A stretch of DNA of 64,000 bases from Muribaculaceae bacterium. Its GTDB lineage: Bacteria; Bacteroidota; Bacteroidia; Bacteroidales; Muribaculaceae. A model generated the notes under the pieces. That model was not told the origin of the DNA. It did not search any database and saw only the letters and a program-made list of their open reading frames with translations. The DNA is taken from positions 492,351 through 556,350 of the forward strand of contig JAMPAX010000001.1 of NCBI GenBank assembly GCA_023667015.1, in the 5' to 3' direction. A program made the translations under genes and the position numbers. Shown piece after piece: positions 1-8,698 of the stretch (the first letter of the stretch is position 1; each line of letters opens with the position of its first letter).

Positions 1-53
1 CCTTATCACGCCGATGGTACTGCGAAAGCGGAAGAGTAGGTAATCGCCACCTT
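1..53 (+). rRNA. 5S ribosomal RNA, 3' end (partial)
   Basis: The first 53 bases match the 3' half of a Bacteroidales 5S rRNA: the conserved CGCCGATGGTACTGC block, the GCGGAAGAGTAGG loop E/helix IV region and a final CGCCACC that would pair with the missing 5' end. The 5' part, and presumably 23S and 16S, lie before the window. A strong terminator follows at once, so this is the end of an rRNA operon on the plus strand. Confidence 0.88.
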
Positions 54-58
54 AAAAT

Positions 59-91
59 GCCGCCAACTCCCCAATGAGTTGGCGGCTTAGT
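59..91 (+). terminator. rRNA operon terminator
   Basis: A perfect 11-bp stem (59-69 with 76-86) encloses a 6-base loop and is followed by a short T-containing tail. It sits 6 bases after the end of the 5S RNA. Confidence 0.85.
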
Positions 92-136
92 TTATAATAC
101 AGCGAGTCAATCTAATAAATCCACTTTCCAATAGAA

Positions 137-211
137 CGTGGGGACGACATACGGCTCGTGCGTCTGTTTGTAACATATTGTTTATACCTGGACGCACGTA
201 CCGTGCGTCCC
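137..211. repeat. Pair of GC-rich palindromic repeat units in the rRNA-to-receptor gap
   Basis: The 243 bases between the rRNA terminator and the first gene hold no coding sequence. They contain two related palindromic units. The right unit is a perfect 9-bp hairpin, GGACGCACG (190-198) and CGTGCGTCC (202-210), with a 3-base loop. The left unit (141-164) is a degenerate version ending in CGTGCGTC. A third relative lies at 52600-52621. This looks like a dispersed REP-like element; no enzyme for it is visible. A promoter for the downstream gene is likely near 290-315, but the -7-like TACGATTTG there has one base too many. Confidence 0.55.
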
Positions 212-355
212 TAAATTCCGATTTACCACCGATTTGTTATTATGCGTATAGTTGCAACTTCTGATTTTTTAATCGTCCCGATTAGAATTTATAAGACTTA
301 TACGATTTGTAAGATTTAGACGTAATATTAGAAGATGTTTTGCGTTTATTTATGG

Positions 356-2788
356 ATGAAACATGTACTCTTTCGCCCTGTATTGTTGGGCCTCTCTATA
401 CTGCTCTCTTTTGTCGGATTGCTTTCCTTTCCGATTTTGGCTGAAAATGTCAAAATTTCCGGTAAGGTTATCGACAATGAGGATAAACCTATTGAGTTTG
501 GTACAGTAAGAATTGCCGGCACTGCTATAGGTACGAACACTGACCTTAAGGGTCAGTATTCTCTGACCGTTGCACAAAAGGATACTATTGATGTCATCTT
601 CTCTTGTATTGGCTTTAAAACCATCAATCAAAAGCTTATAAAGCCAAAGGGTGACCTTACTTTGAACGTCCGTCTCTATCCTGATGAGACTATGCTTCAG
701 GATGTTGAAGTCGTTGGCTTCCGCCAAAATACTAATGGTATGCAGTCTATAAATCCTCAAGATTATAAGCTCTCTCCGGATGTCTCCGGTGGCTCAGTGG
801 AGGCTCTGATTACTACTCTTGGTGGAGTCAATTCTTCCAATGAGATGTCTTCTCAGTATTCGGTACGTGGTGGTAGTTTCGATGAGAATTCTGTCTATAT
901 CAATGGTGTTGAAATCTATCGTCCACAACTCGTCCGTAGTGGTCAGCAGGAGGGTCTGAGTATCATTAATCCTAATATGGTCGGTAATATTAGTTTCTCT
1001 TCCGGCGGTTTCCCGGCTCGTTATGCCGATAAGATGTCTTCCGCTCTCGATATTACTTATCGTGAGCCCGAAGCGTTCGAGGCTTCTGTTGACCTCTCAT
1101 TGATGGGTGGTGCACTAAATATTGGCCAGAATTCCGGTAAGTTCTCTCAGCTTCATGGTTTCCGATTGAAGAAGAATAATTCTCTTCTCTCTTCTCTGGA
1201 GACGCGTGGTGAGTATGACCCTCTTTATTTCGATTATCAGACTAATATTAATTTTAAGCCTTCTGATAGGTGGACTTTTAATTTGCTTGGCAATATCTCT
1301 CTCAATCATTATAATTTTAAACCCGCCGACCGTGAAACTAATTTCGGTACGGCTCAAGATACCAAGCATTTCAAAGTGTATTTCGATGGCGAAGAACGCG
1401 ATAAGTTTCAGACTTTTCTGGGTTCTTTTTCAACGGAGTATCGTGTGAATCGCGCTACGGCTTTCTCTCTTGGCCTCTCCGGCTTCCTTACCGATGAGTC
1501 GGTTAGCTATGATATTTCCGGTGAGTACTGGCTTAATCAGGCAGGAACTGCCGGTGAGGATGCTATCGGCGGTGAACTCGGCGTGGGTAAGTACATGGAA
1601 CATTCTCGCAACAGACTCCGTGCTTCGGTTTTCCAGGCTTTCCTTAAGGGTCGCACTGTTGCCGGACGAAATAATATCTCTTATGGTATCATATATCAGC
1701 ATGAGCAATTTCGCGACCGTACTAAAGAGTGGGAATGGCGTGATTCGGCCGGGTATTCTTTACCTACAAATCCTCCGGGAGTCCATCTAATCTACAATCT
1801 CTCTTCCCATCAAGATATCTCGGCAAACAGACTTGCTTTCTACCTTGAGGATGCGCTATATTTTGAATCGAAGAATTATCGTATGACCCTCAATGCAGGT
1901 CTGCGTTTCTCCTATTGGGATTTCAATAAGGAGTTCTTGGTAAGTCCTCGCGTGAATTTTAATTTCTCTCCGCTGAATTATAATCGTTGGAATTATCGTG
2001 TCGGTATCGGTATGTACTATCAAAGTCCATTTTATAAAGAATATAGGATGGCTGAGACGGACTCGCAAGGAAATTCTTCCATCAGACTTAATACGGACAT
2101 CAAGTCTCCAAGAAGTATTCAATTTATTTTTGCTACCGATTATACTTTTCGTATGATGAACCGTCCATTTAAACTGACGGGTGAGGCTTACTATAAGAAT
2201 CTGTCCAATCTCATTTCATATGAGTATGACAATCTAAAGATCAACTACTCCGGACTGAATGATTCCAAGGGATACATCATGGGGCTTGATTTCAAACTCT
2301 TCGGTCAATTTGTTGAGGGTTCTGACTCGTGGCTTACTTTCTCCCTTATGAAGACCAGTCAGACTCTCAACGGCAAAAAGGTGCCGCTCCCTTCTGATCA
2401 GCGTTATTCATTAGGTCTCTATTTCACTGACTATTTCCCGAAGTTCCCCAAGCTGAAGTTTAGCCTTCGCGGTATATTTGCAGACGGGCTGACTATGACC
2501 GCTCCACACGTTTCCCGTGATAAGTCCTATTTCCGTGCACCGGCTTATAAACGTGTAGATATCGGTGTAAGCTACCAGCTTGTAGGTGCACCTAAAGATG
2601 GTGTGCGTCCATATAATTTTTGGCGCCACTTTAAGAGTATAGTCATTGGTCTGGATTGTTTCAATCTTTTCGATATTAGCAATGTCAGTAGCTATTATTG
2701 GGTGACCGATGTTAACAATCTCCAATACGCGGTGCCTAATTATCTGACACGTCGACAATTCAATATTCGTTTATCTTTTGAATTATAA
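356..2788 (+). CDS. TonB-dependent outer-membrane receptor with N-terminal carboxypeptidase-regulatory-like domain
   Basis: An 810-residue outer-membrane receptor for active uptake of an unidentified ligand, powered by TonB. After a signal peptide (roughly residues 1-29) comes a carboxypeptidase-D-regulatory-like beta domain starting KISGKVIDNEDKPI. A plug domain follows (about 120-230; SVRGGSFDENSVYINGVEI is typical of plugs), then a long beta-barrel rich in alternating aromatic residues. The start chosen (356) gives a clean Lys-initiated signal peptide; an ATG 21 bases upstream would add seven hydrophobic residues in front. No SusD partner is adjacent. The gene lies only 12 bases before hisS, so the two are probably cotranscribed. 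The substrate cannot be read from sequence. Confidence 0.85.
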   Translation: MKHVLFRPVLLGLSILLSFVGLLSFPILAENVKISGKVIDNEDKPIEFGTVRIAGTAIGTNTDLKGQYSLTVAQKDTIDVIFSCIGFKTINQKLIKPKGDLTLNVRLYPDETMLQDVEVVGFRQNTNGMQSINPQDYKLSPDVSGGSVEALITTLGGVNSSNEMSSQYSVRGGSFDENSVYINGVEIYRPQLVRSGQQEGLSIINPNMVGNISFSSGGFPARYADKMSSALDITYREPEAFEASVDLSLMGGALNIGQNSGKFSQLHGFRLKKNNSLLSSLETRGEYDPLYFDYQTNINFKPSDRWTFNLLGNISLNHYNFKPADRETNFGTAQDTKHFKVYFDGEERDKFQTFLGSFSTEYRVNRATAFSLGLSGFLTDESVSYDISGEYWLNQAGTAGEDAIGGELGVGKYMEHSRNRLRASVFQAFLKGRTVAGRNNISYGIIYQHEQFRDRTKEWEWRDSAGYSLPTNPPGVHLIYNLSSHQDISANRLAFYLEDALYFESKNYRMTLNAGLRFSYWDFNKEFLVSPRVNFNFSPLNYNRWNYRVGIGMYYQSPFYKEYRMAETDSQGNSSIRLNTDIKSPRSIQFIFATDYTFRMMNRPFKLTGEAYYKNLSNLISYEYDNLKINYSGLNDSKGYIMGLDFKLFGQFVEGSDSWLTFSLMKTSQTLNGKKVPLPSDQRYSLGLYFTDYFPKFPKLKFSLRGIFADGLTMTAPHVSRDKSYFRAPAYKRVDIGVSYQLVGAPKDGVRPYNFWRHFKSIVIGLDCFNLFDISNVSSYYWVTDVNNLQYAVPNYLTRRQFNIRLSFEL

Positions 2789-2800
2789 TATCTACTAAAT

Positions 2801-4159
2801 ATGGCCCAAAAACCTTCTATTCCTAAAGGAACCCGAGACTTTTCTCCTATCGAGATGGCTCGCAGAAATTATATATTTGATACTATCCGGGAGGCTTTCC
2901 GACTCTTTGGTTTCAAGCAGATCGAGACTCCGGCTATGGAGAATCTCTCTACCCTTATGGGTAAATATGGCGATGAGGGCGACAAACTCCTCTTCAAGAT
3001 TCTCAATTCCGGTGATTTTCTTAGAGGAGTGAATCCGACAGACCTTGAGTCGCAAAATCTTCCCCATCTCACTCGCCAGATGTGTGAGAAGGGATTGAGA
3101 TACGATCTTACCGTGCCTTTTGCACGTTTCGTTGTGCAACATCGTAATGAACTCCAACTTCCGTTTAAACGATTTCAGATTCAGCCGGTATGGCGCGCTG
3201 ACCGTCCCCAAAAAGGTCGCTATCGTGAGTTCTATCAGTGTGATGCAGATGTAGTTGGTTCTGACTCCTTAAACAATGAAATTGAGCTTCTTTCTCTTAT
3301 TGATTCTGTTTTCTCAAAACTCAGGGTCAGAACCATTATTAAGGTCAATAATCGAAAAATCCTCTCCGGTATTGCTGAAGTCCTCAGTGCTTCTGATAAG
3401 ATCGTAGACATTACTGTAGCTATCGATAAGATTGATAAAATTGGACTCGATAATGTCAATGCAGAGCTCAGAGAGAAGGGTTTGGATGATGACGCCATTG
3501 CCAAGCTCGAACCTATTCTGACTCTTAGCGGTACGGATGAAGAGAAACTTAATGTCCTTTCTTCTATTCTCGCTTCGAGTGAGGAGGGGATGAAGGGTAT
3601 AGAGGAATTACGCTATGTCATTGAGGGTGTGAAAGACCTTGGACTCTCTAATGACGTGGAGATAGATTGCTCTTTGGCTCGCGGTCTGAACTATTATACC
3701 GGTACTATCATCGAGGTTAAGGCTCTCGACGTGGAAATTGGAAGCATCACAGGTGGCGGACGTTATGATAACCTTACCGGTGTGTTTGGCCTTCCCGGTC
3801 TCTCCGGTGTTGGTATCTCTTTCGGCGCTGATAGAATTTATGATGTACTCAACCAGCTGAACCTTTATCCTGAAGAGCTTAGCTCCTCTGTGAAGGTGCT
3901 TTTCACTAACTTCGGTGAGGCTGAGGGTCGCCAGGCTCTTAAGCTTGTCAAGGAACTGAGACTTGCAGGTATCAGTGCTGAGTTATATCCTGATCAGGCG
4001 AAGATGAAAAAGCAGATGGCTTATGCTAACGCTCAAGCTATTCCGTATGTTGCTATCATTGGCGAGGATGAGCTTGCAAAAGGTGTGGTAACTCTCAAGG
4101 AGATGGCTACAGGCGCTCAGAAGTCAGTGCTTTTCTCTGAACTCGCTTCAAAGTTCTGA
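2801..4159 (+). CDS. hisS: Histidyl-tRNA synthetase
   Basis: Class II aminoacyl-tRNA synthetase that charges tRNA-His. The 452-residue length fits the family. It opens with the canonical KGTRDFSP motif. The histidine-specific signature [14 protein letters not shown] lies near residue 295, followed by GGGRYDNL (motif 3 region), and a C-terminal anticodon-binding domain occupies roughly the last 90 residues. It lies 12 bases after the TonB receptor and 34 bases before the DUF3843 gene on the same strand, which suggests one transcript. Confidence 0.97.
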   Translation: MAQKPSIPKGTRDFSPIEMARRNYIFDTIREAFRLFGFKQIETPAMENLSTLMGKYGDEGDKLLFKILNSGDFLRGVNPTDLESQNLPHLTRQMCEKGLRYDLTVPFARFVVQHRNELQLPFKRFQIQPVWRADRPQKGRYREFYQCDADVVGSDSLNNEIELLSLIDSVFSKLRVRTIIKVNNRKILSGIAEVLSASDKIVDITVAIDKIDKIGLDNVNAELREKGLDDDAIAKLEPILTLSGTDEEKLNVLSSILASSEEGMKGIEELRYVIEGVKDLGLSNDVEIDCSLARGLNYYTGTIIEVKALDVEIGSITGGGRYDNLTGVFGLPGLSGVGISFGADRIYDVLNQLNLYPEELSSSVKVLFTNFGEAEGRQALKLVKELRLAGISAELYPDQAKMKKQMAYANAQAIPYVAIIGEDELAKGVVTLKEMATGAQKSVLFSELASKF

Positions 4160-4193
4160 TTTAGAGCATTAGATTTTATCTCCTTCTACAGAA

Positions 4194-5426
4194 ATGATTA
4201 TGAAGAGAATTGATAAGGTTCTTCCTGTTGGGTTGCAGCAGTTTGAGATGCGGCAGCCTGATGGCGAGAAGGATTCGCTGGTTGATAAGTATTATTATGA
4301 CTTGACCAATAGACTGATATCTACAGTTAATGATCATGATTTGCTCCCGGAATGGCCGGGAGTAGTTGTGGCTCGTGCTCTCATGGGTGTTGTAGGCTAT
4401 TTTCAAGATATTGTTGTAGATAGTGGCGTCTGGCGATCGTTTATAGATATGAATAGACGTCTTTATGGCAAGACATTACCTTTCTATGAGGTATCTGAAG
4501 AGTACATAGATCATGAGCTTAATAAGGAAGATATTCGCTTTCTATTGTGGTATTCTCTGTCGTTAAATTTCGAGGATAAGTATACGTCAGATCCTCTCGC
4601 GGAGGATATCCGCGAGGCTGCCGATAATATCTATAGTATCCTGGATTCAGTCTACGATGATGCTCCGGAAGACGTTTGCTGGAAGCAGACCCGTGGACTC
4701 GAGCTGTCAGATCCGGAGGATGCTCGCCGTATATATCGGTATAGCAATTGGCTTTTCATGTACTGCTATCTCATGTCGCCTGCATATTCTGCAACGCTCA
4801 TGAATATCATGACTGAACCTGAAATGCAGTCACCGGACCCGAAGACTATCGAACAGCGTATTGAGCGTTCAATGGTGGAAGATCCGGTAGGTCCCTTAGC
4901 GTTATTCCTTAAGGAATGGCTTTATCTAATTCTCGAGGGGCGACTTCCTGCTGATGCTCCGGCAGAAGATTCTGTCAATGTTGAAGAACACCCCTATTGG
5001 AAACCCTTTACGGAGGCTACAAAAGGGGAGAGGATAATGTTTTTCCGAGATTACGAACAGCTCAACAATTTCTTTATAGAGATTCTCGGATGGGCTCCGG
5101 GAGAGGAGCACCTCTCGCAGATGAAACCTTATAGAGATTTTGTCTTGCTCGTAGACAGAAAGAAAGGTCTGCTCTTGGCCAAGAATGTAGCCCGTTGTAT
5201 CAAATATCCCTCAAACCCATTTTACGACTCGGAATATGCCAAGGATCATGCTCTCGATTTACTAACCGTTCGGGGGTTTTGTCCAGCCGATTTGCTGAAA
5301 TTTATAGAAGAGAATAAAGCATTGCCCGATGCTCATTTCTCAGGTAGTGACAATACTTCAATAGTGGTTGATAACTTCGACTTCATCGCGCGCTGCTATC
5401 TTCAAATATACTATCGGGGTGATTAA
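4194..5426 (+). CDS. DUF3843-like protein of unknown function
   Basis: A 410-residue, acidic, mostly helical protein with no signal peptide and no membrane segment, so probably cytoplasmic. I recognise it as resembling the Bacteroidetes-restricted family DUF3843, which has no known activity. No catalytic motif is evident. The N-terminal part has several Tyr/Trp-rich helices (for example LLWYSLSLNFEDKY) and the middle contains an invariant-looking WLFMYCYLMSP stretch. It follows hisS by 34 bases and ends at a strong bidirectional terminator, so it appears to be the last gene of the receptor-hisS unit. Confidence 0.7.
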   Translation: MIMKRIDKVLPVGLQQFEMRQPDGEKDSLVDKYYYDLTNRLISTVNDHDLLPEWPGVVVARALMGVVGYFQDIVVDSGVWRSFIDMNRRLYGKTLPFYEVSEEYIDHELNKEDIRFLLWYSLSLNFEDKYTSDPLAEDIREAADNIYSILDSVYDDAPEDVCWKQTRGLELSDPEDARRIYRYSNWLFMYCYLMSPAYSATLMNIMTEPEMQSPDPKTIEQRIERSMVEDPVGPLALFLKEWLYLILEGRLPADAPAEDSVNVEEHPYWKPFTEATKGERIMFFRDYEQLNNFFIEILGWAPGEEHLSQMKPYRDFVLLVDRKKGLLLAKNVARCIKYPSNPFYDSEYAKDHALDLLTVRGFCPADLLKFIEENKALPDAHFSGSDNTSIVVDNFDFIARCYLQIYYRGD

Positions 5427-5443
5427 CTCTCAACAAATAAAAC

Positions 5444-5482
5444 AAATAAAAAAGAATAGGTATTGCCTATTCTTTTTTATTT
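5444..5482. terminator. Bidirectional terminator
   Basis: A perfect 17-bp stem (5444-5460 with 5466-5482) with a 5-base loop and A/T runs on both sides. It can end both the hisS/DUF3843 transcript (+) and the convergent phosphoesterase transcript (-). Confidence 0.85.
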
Positions 5483-5495
5483 GTCACTTTCAGGT

Positions 5496-6584
5496 TTATT
5501 TATCTTCCTCAAGGTATGATTGAGGAAGTTTTTCTGTAGTGTTGAATGAGAAGTTAAACTGTGACAATGGGTTGGGATGTGGTAGACCGCTTAATGTATT
5601 ATAAACTGACACATTGACATCCTCAATGTTTTTCGGGAATTCCCATATCATCACATATCCCCCACCACCTCCGGGCATATATTGCAGATTGAAAAGTATG
5701 ATGGGTACTTCCCTGCCGGTGGAATTCGCTAATGATCTATAGGCGAGGAATCCATTATGCCCACAGACTATACCGAGCAAATTGTCGTTGTTGTTGACAA
5801 GCTTTTCCCATACTTGCATGGGTGTGTATACGTCTTTTTCCTCAAAATGGCGTATAGCGTATGGCCTGTTCTCTACGACTTCTGCAAAGCGTGTCAGAAA
5901 CTCATGGTTGAGTAGCAGATATTTTTCATTGGGATGTGAGCTTACGATATTGGCGACCCATTCAACAGCCCCTCGACGGGGACCAAATTCCAGCGCAATT
6001 ATATTTACTTTCCGTCCTTTTATTTGGATTGGCACTATGGTATTCTCTCTCTTGCCGGGTTCATAATACTCTGTAATGCTCCGATCGTAGTTTGTAAGTG
6101 AAGTGAGAGAACCTATCTTTGTGGAATTGCGATCTTTAATCTTCCCTATGCTATTCCAATCGTAGTCATGATTTCCCGTGACTGGAATGAAGAGTATGTC
6201 TTTGCCAAGATGGCTGATGGCATAGTCCATTTTTTTCCACTGCTGATGGCTATTGTAGTTGGTAAAGTCGCCAACAAATAGAACAGCTCTTATATTGTTT
6301 AAGTGTTGTTGTTGCTCTCTGATCCAATTGAATGTTTTTACAAGTGTTGGATAATATTTTGACTCATCTGTATAAGTCTGAATGTCGCCGATGACTATTA
6401 CGTAATCGGAATTTGGTTTGAGCTCCGACGAGTAGCCACCATACTCGTAATCATCGAATTCAAAGCTATCTTCTTTTGTACACTGAGTCAAAATCCTTGA
6501 TAGCCCTATCAAGGTGATAAAAGCAACAATAGGAAGATCATTAATAAAAAGTCGGATAATTCTAAAATTTATTCCCTTGAGCAT
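5496..6584 (-). CDS. Calcineurin-like metallophosphoesterase, membrane-anchored or secreted
   Basis: A 362-residue protein. The two-metal phosphoesterase signature is present in order: GDIQTY (residue ~65), GDFTNYN (~105), GNHDYDW (~138), a lone H in LLNHEF, and GHNG near residue 275. The first Asp-x-His of the usual DxH motif is replaced by D-x-Q (GDIQ), which departs from the consensus but occurs in divergent members. The N-terminus has a hydrophobic segment ending in a Cys (LSRILTQC); this could be a weak lipobox, making it a lipoprotein, or a signal anchor. The substrate is unknown. It is followed, in the opposite direction of transcription, by the sugar transferase gene about 60 bases upstream. 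Confidence 0.8.
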   Translation of the reverse strand: MLKGINFRIIRLFINDLPIVAFITLIGLSRILTQCTKEDSFEFDDYEYGGYSSELKPNSDYVIVIGDIQTYTDESKYYPTLVKTFNWIREQQQHLNNIRAVLFVGDFTNYNSHQQWKKMDYAISHLGKDILFIPVTGNHDYDWNSIGKIKDRNSTKIGSLTSLTNYDRSITEYYEPGKRENTIVPIQIKGRKVNIIALEFGPRRGAVEWVANIVSSHPNEKYLLLNHEFLTRFAEVVENRPYAIRHFEEKDVYTPMQVWEKLVNNNDNLLGIVCGHNGFLAYRSLANSTGREVPIILFNLQYMPGGGGGYVMIWEFPKNIEDVNVSVYNTLSGLPHPNPLSQFNFSFNTTEKLPQSYLEEDK

Positions 6585-6644
6585 AATTATATATTGAATT
6601 ACCTCACGAAATAATTTACCTATGGAGGACTCATGGAGTCCTGT

Positions 6645-7370
6645 TCAGATCTTACTCAGCAATCCGCGGATTCGGAGTTTGATAACTCCAAAGACGGCCT
6701 CTCCGAAGATACTGGAGTTCATCTTGCTGACTCCAAGCTGACGATTGATAAAGATGATGGGCACTTCTACAATCTTGAATTTCTTCTTCCAAGCTGTATA
6801 TTTCATCTCTATCTGGAAAGCATATCCCTTGAATTCTACCTTGTCAAGGTTGATCGTCTCAAGTACTTTCCTGCGATAGCATACGAAACCTGCTGTAGAG
6901 TCGCGGAGCTTCATGCGGGTGACAAAGCGTACGTAGGCTGATGCAAAATAAGACATAAGTACGCGCCCCATTGGCCAGTTTACTACGTTGACTCCGGAGA
7001 TATAGCGTGAACCTACAGAGACGTCTGCACCGCGATCTTTACACTCATGGTAAAGCTTCGTCAAGTCGTTAGGGTTATGGGAAAAGTCGGCGTCCATCTC
7101 TATAACATACTGATAACCGCGAGATAATGCCCATTTGAAACCGTGAATATAAGCTGTGCCTAAACCGAGTTTGCCACTGCGCTCTTCGATGAATATCCGC
7201 TCGGGATATTGCGTCATCTTCTGCTTCACTGCAGTTGCTGTCCCATCGGGTGATCCATCGTCAATGACAAGTACATCAAAACCATCCGGGAGGGCCATGA
7301 CAGTATCAAGCATTTTCTCAATGTTCTCTATCTCGTTGTAGGTAGGTATAATAACTAAGACGTCACTCAT
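6645..7370 (-). CDS. Family 2 glycosyltransferase, polyprenol-phosphate mannosyltransferase-like (DPM1-like)
   Basis: A 241-residue GT2 enzyme that should transfer a sugar from a nucleotide donor to a polyprenyl phosphate on the inner face of the membrane. Diagnostic motifs: IIPTYNE at the start, VIDDGSPDGT, the metal-binding EMDADFSHNP (DxD), and GSRYISG. The C-terminus lacks the extra GtrA-like membrane domain of some homologues, as in Bacteroides copies. The start at 7370 (MSDVLVI) is chosen because a good promoter predicts transcription from about 7386, which excludes the more upstream start at 7391. The sugar is not determined by sequence. Confidence 0.88.
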   Translation of the reverse strand: MSDVLVIIPTYNEIENIEKMLDTVMALPDGFDVLVIDDGSPDGTATAVKQKMTQYPERIFIEERSGKLGLGTAYIHGFKWALSRGYQYVIEMDADFSHNPNDLTKLYHECKDRGADVSVGSRYISGVNVVNWPMGRVLMSYFASAYVRFVTRMKLRDSTAGFVCYRRKVLETINLDKVEFKGYAFQIEMKYTAWKKKFKIVEVPIIFINRQLGVSKMNSSIFGEAVFGVIKLRIRGLLSKI

Positions 7371-7392
7371 ATCTTGCATATAATACAACATG

Positions 7393-7424
7393 CAAAATTA
7401 GCAAAATCCCGCCGCTTTTGCAAA
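7393..7424 (-). promoter_or_regulatory. Bacteroidetes-type promoter of the GT2 gene
   Basis: On the minus strand, TAATTTTG (7393-7400) is preceded by TTTG (7421-7424) with 20 bases between, close to the Bacteroidetes consensus. Two more copies of the -7-like TAATTTTGCA occur at 7421-7428 and 7433-7440. The predicted start of transcription leaves a leader of only about 16 bases. Confidence 0.6.
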
Positions 7425-7528
7425 ATTAATTGCAAAATTATTTTAATGAAAAAATGGATTCCGTTAATAACCCTAACAAAATAACAAAAGTAAAAGTGTT
7501 AAATCTTCCTCCCCGTGTGGTGAGAGCC

Positions 7529-7536
7529 GGGGGGGG
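7529..7536. repeat. Run of eight G in an intergenic region
   Basis: A G8 homopolymer lies in the 183-base gap between the DUF2156 gene and the GT2 gene. It is flanked by GAGCC (upstream) and GGCTC (about 20 bases downstream), which could pair. Homopolymers of this size can be length-variable, but no coding region runs through it. Confidence 0.6.
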
Positions 7537-7553
7537 CTTAGGGCTGTGTGGCT

Positions 7554-8588
7554 CTAAAACTGTACGTTATATTTGCGTAGCATCGCGCATGGATGATACG
7601 ATAGCTTGGCTTTGCGAAGCCCCTCGTCGCCGGCATCATCCTCGCGGTTGATGTATCTTATCCCCGGATGTAGCTCTATCATTTTGCTTGCAAATTCCTT
7701 GTTTATCATTTCATAGGCTCCGTGGTATTCTCGCAGTGCTTTTTCTATATGGATGAAGAGAGTGTCTCCCTTTATGTCACCGATAGTGATGGCACATGTC
7801 TGTCCATTGGCTTTCAATATTCCTCCACTGAATCCTTTCTCTCCGGAGGCTATCATCTCAATTACCCTGCGCGTTAGTCTTCGCTCTGACGTAGCTGATT
7901 CGTTGTCATCTCCCTCCCGGTCGTACTTGTCCATGAATCCCAATGCCTCATTGGCATTCTCGTCTGTAAGTTCTTCAAGTTCCCAATTGGGATAGGTACT
8001 GATAAATTTGTTGACGTGATTTCTTTTCTTACCGTTTTTCTTACCCTGTAGGTAAGCTAAACTTTCAGCCTCATATATATAGTCTGATATGTCCGGAATC
8101 TCCTTAATATGACATGGATGTAGTTTTTCCAACTCTTCCAAGGCATGTTCCGGTACTGCTGACATGTACAGAGGTATCCCTTCTTTCTGACATTGTTTGC
8201 GAAGAAGCCATATCGATTCGGCAAGTGGTAGCTTCCCTACGGGCAGGGAGAAAGCCGGTATGTCCCGATGGTCTTCAAGTACTCCTTTTATGAAAAGTGT
8301 GTCCTTGTATATACAGAACTCGTAATTATAGTAGTCAACCCACATCAGTACACCCCCATAGGAGAAGTCTGTGGTCCTACCTTTTTCTCTTTCAAGATAT
8401 TTCCATATCTTAGGCATATCCGATACTGTGATGGACCGGAAGGGTGGAAGAGTGGAGACATGAGTCTTCTCTCTTCGAATGAGTATGGAAATCTTGTCCA
8501 AAAGCTTGTAGGCTGTGGAAAGAATATTTGAGCCTGGGCGTGAGCCAATCTTTATGCTCCGGGGTATGAAATAGCCGGTGGAATCCAT
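7554..8588 (-). CDS. DUF2156 protein (phosphatidylglycerol lysyltransferase C-terminal domain-like)
   Basis: A 344-residue protein related to the GNAT-fold domain of MprF/DUF2156, which in other proteins moves an aminoacyl group to a lipid. Visible features: KKNGKKRNHVNKF (basic, probably substrate or tRNA contact), a GNAT-like stretch GFSGGILKANGQTCAITIGD, and FIHIEKALREYHGAYEMINKEF near residue 280. The closing YINREDDAGDEGLRKAKLSYHP is characteristic of the family. There is no membrane domain, so this is the stand-alone cytoplasmic type. The acceptor is unknown. The start at 8588 is chosen because the upstream extension overlaps the tpx promoter region and has no family-like sequence. Confidence 0.75.
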   Translation of the reverse strand: MDSTGYFIPRSIKIGSRPGSNILSTAYKLLDKISILIRREKTHVSTLPPFRSITVSDMPKIWKYLEREKGRTTDFSYGGVLMWVDYYNYEFCIYKDTLFIKGVLEDHRDIPAFSLPVGKLPLAESIWLLRKQCQKEGIPLYMSAVPEHALEELEKLHPCHIKEIPDISDYIYEAESLAYLQGKKNGKKRNHVNKFISTYPNWELEELTDENANEALGFMDKYDREGDDNESATSERRLTRRVIEMIASGEKGFSGGILKANGQTCAITIGDIKGDTLFIHIEKALREYHGAYEMINKEFASKMIELHPGIRYINREDDAGDEGLRKAKLSYHPCAMLRKYNVQF

Positions 8589-8698
8589 AATAATCGTTAT
8601 TTTTTCTTTATAACGACAGTTGTTGCCGAATTGTTGCGACTGAACCGTATGCCTCTTTTTTGTGTTTAATTCTTGAAAACAAAAATATGGACATATAT

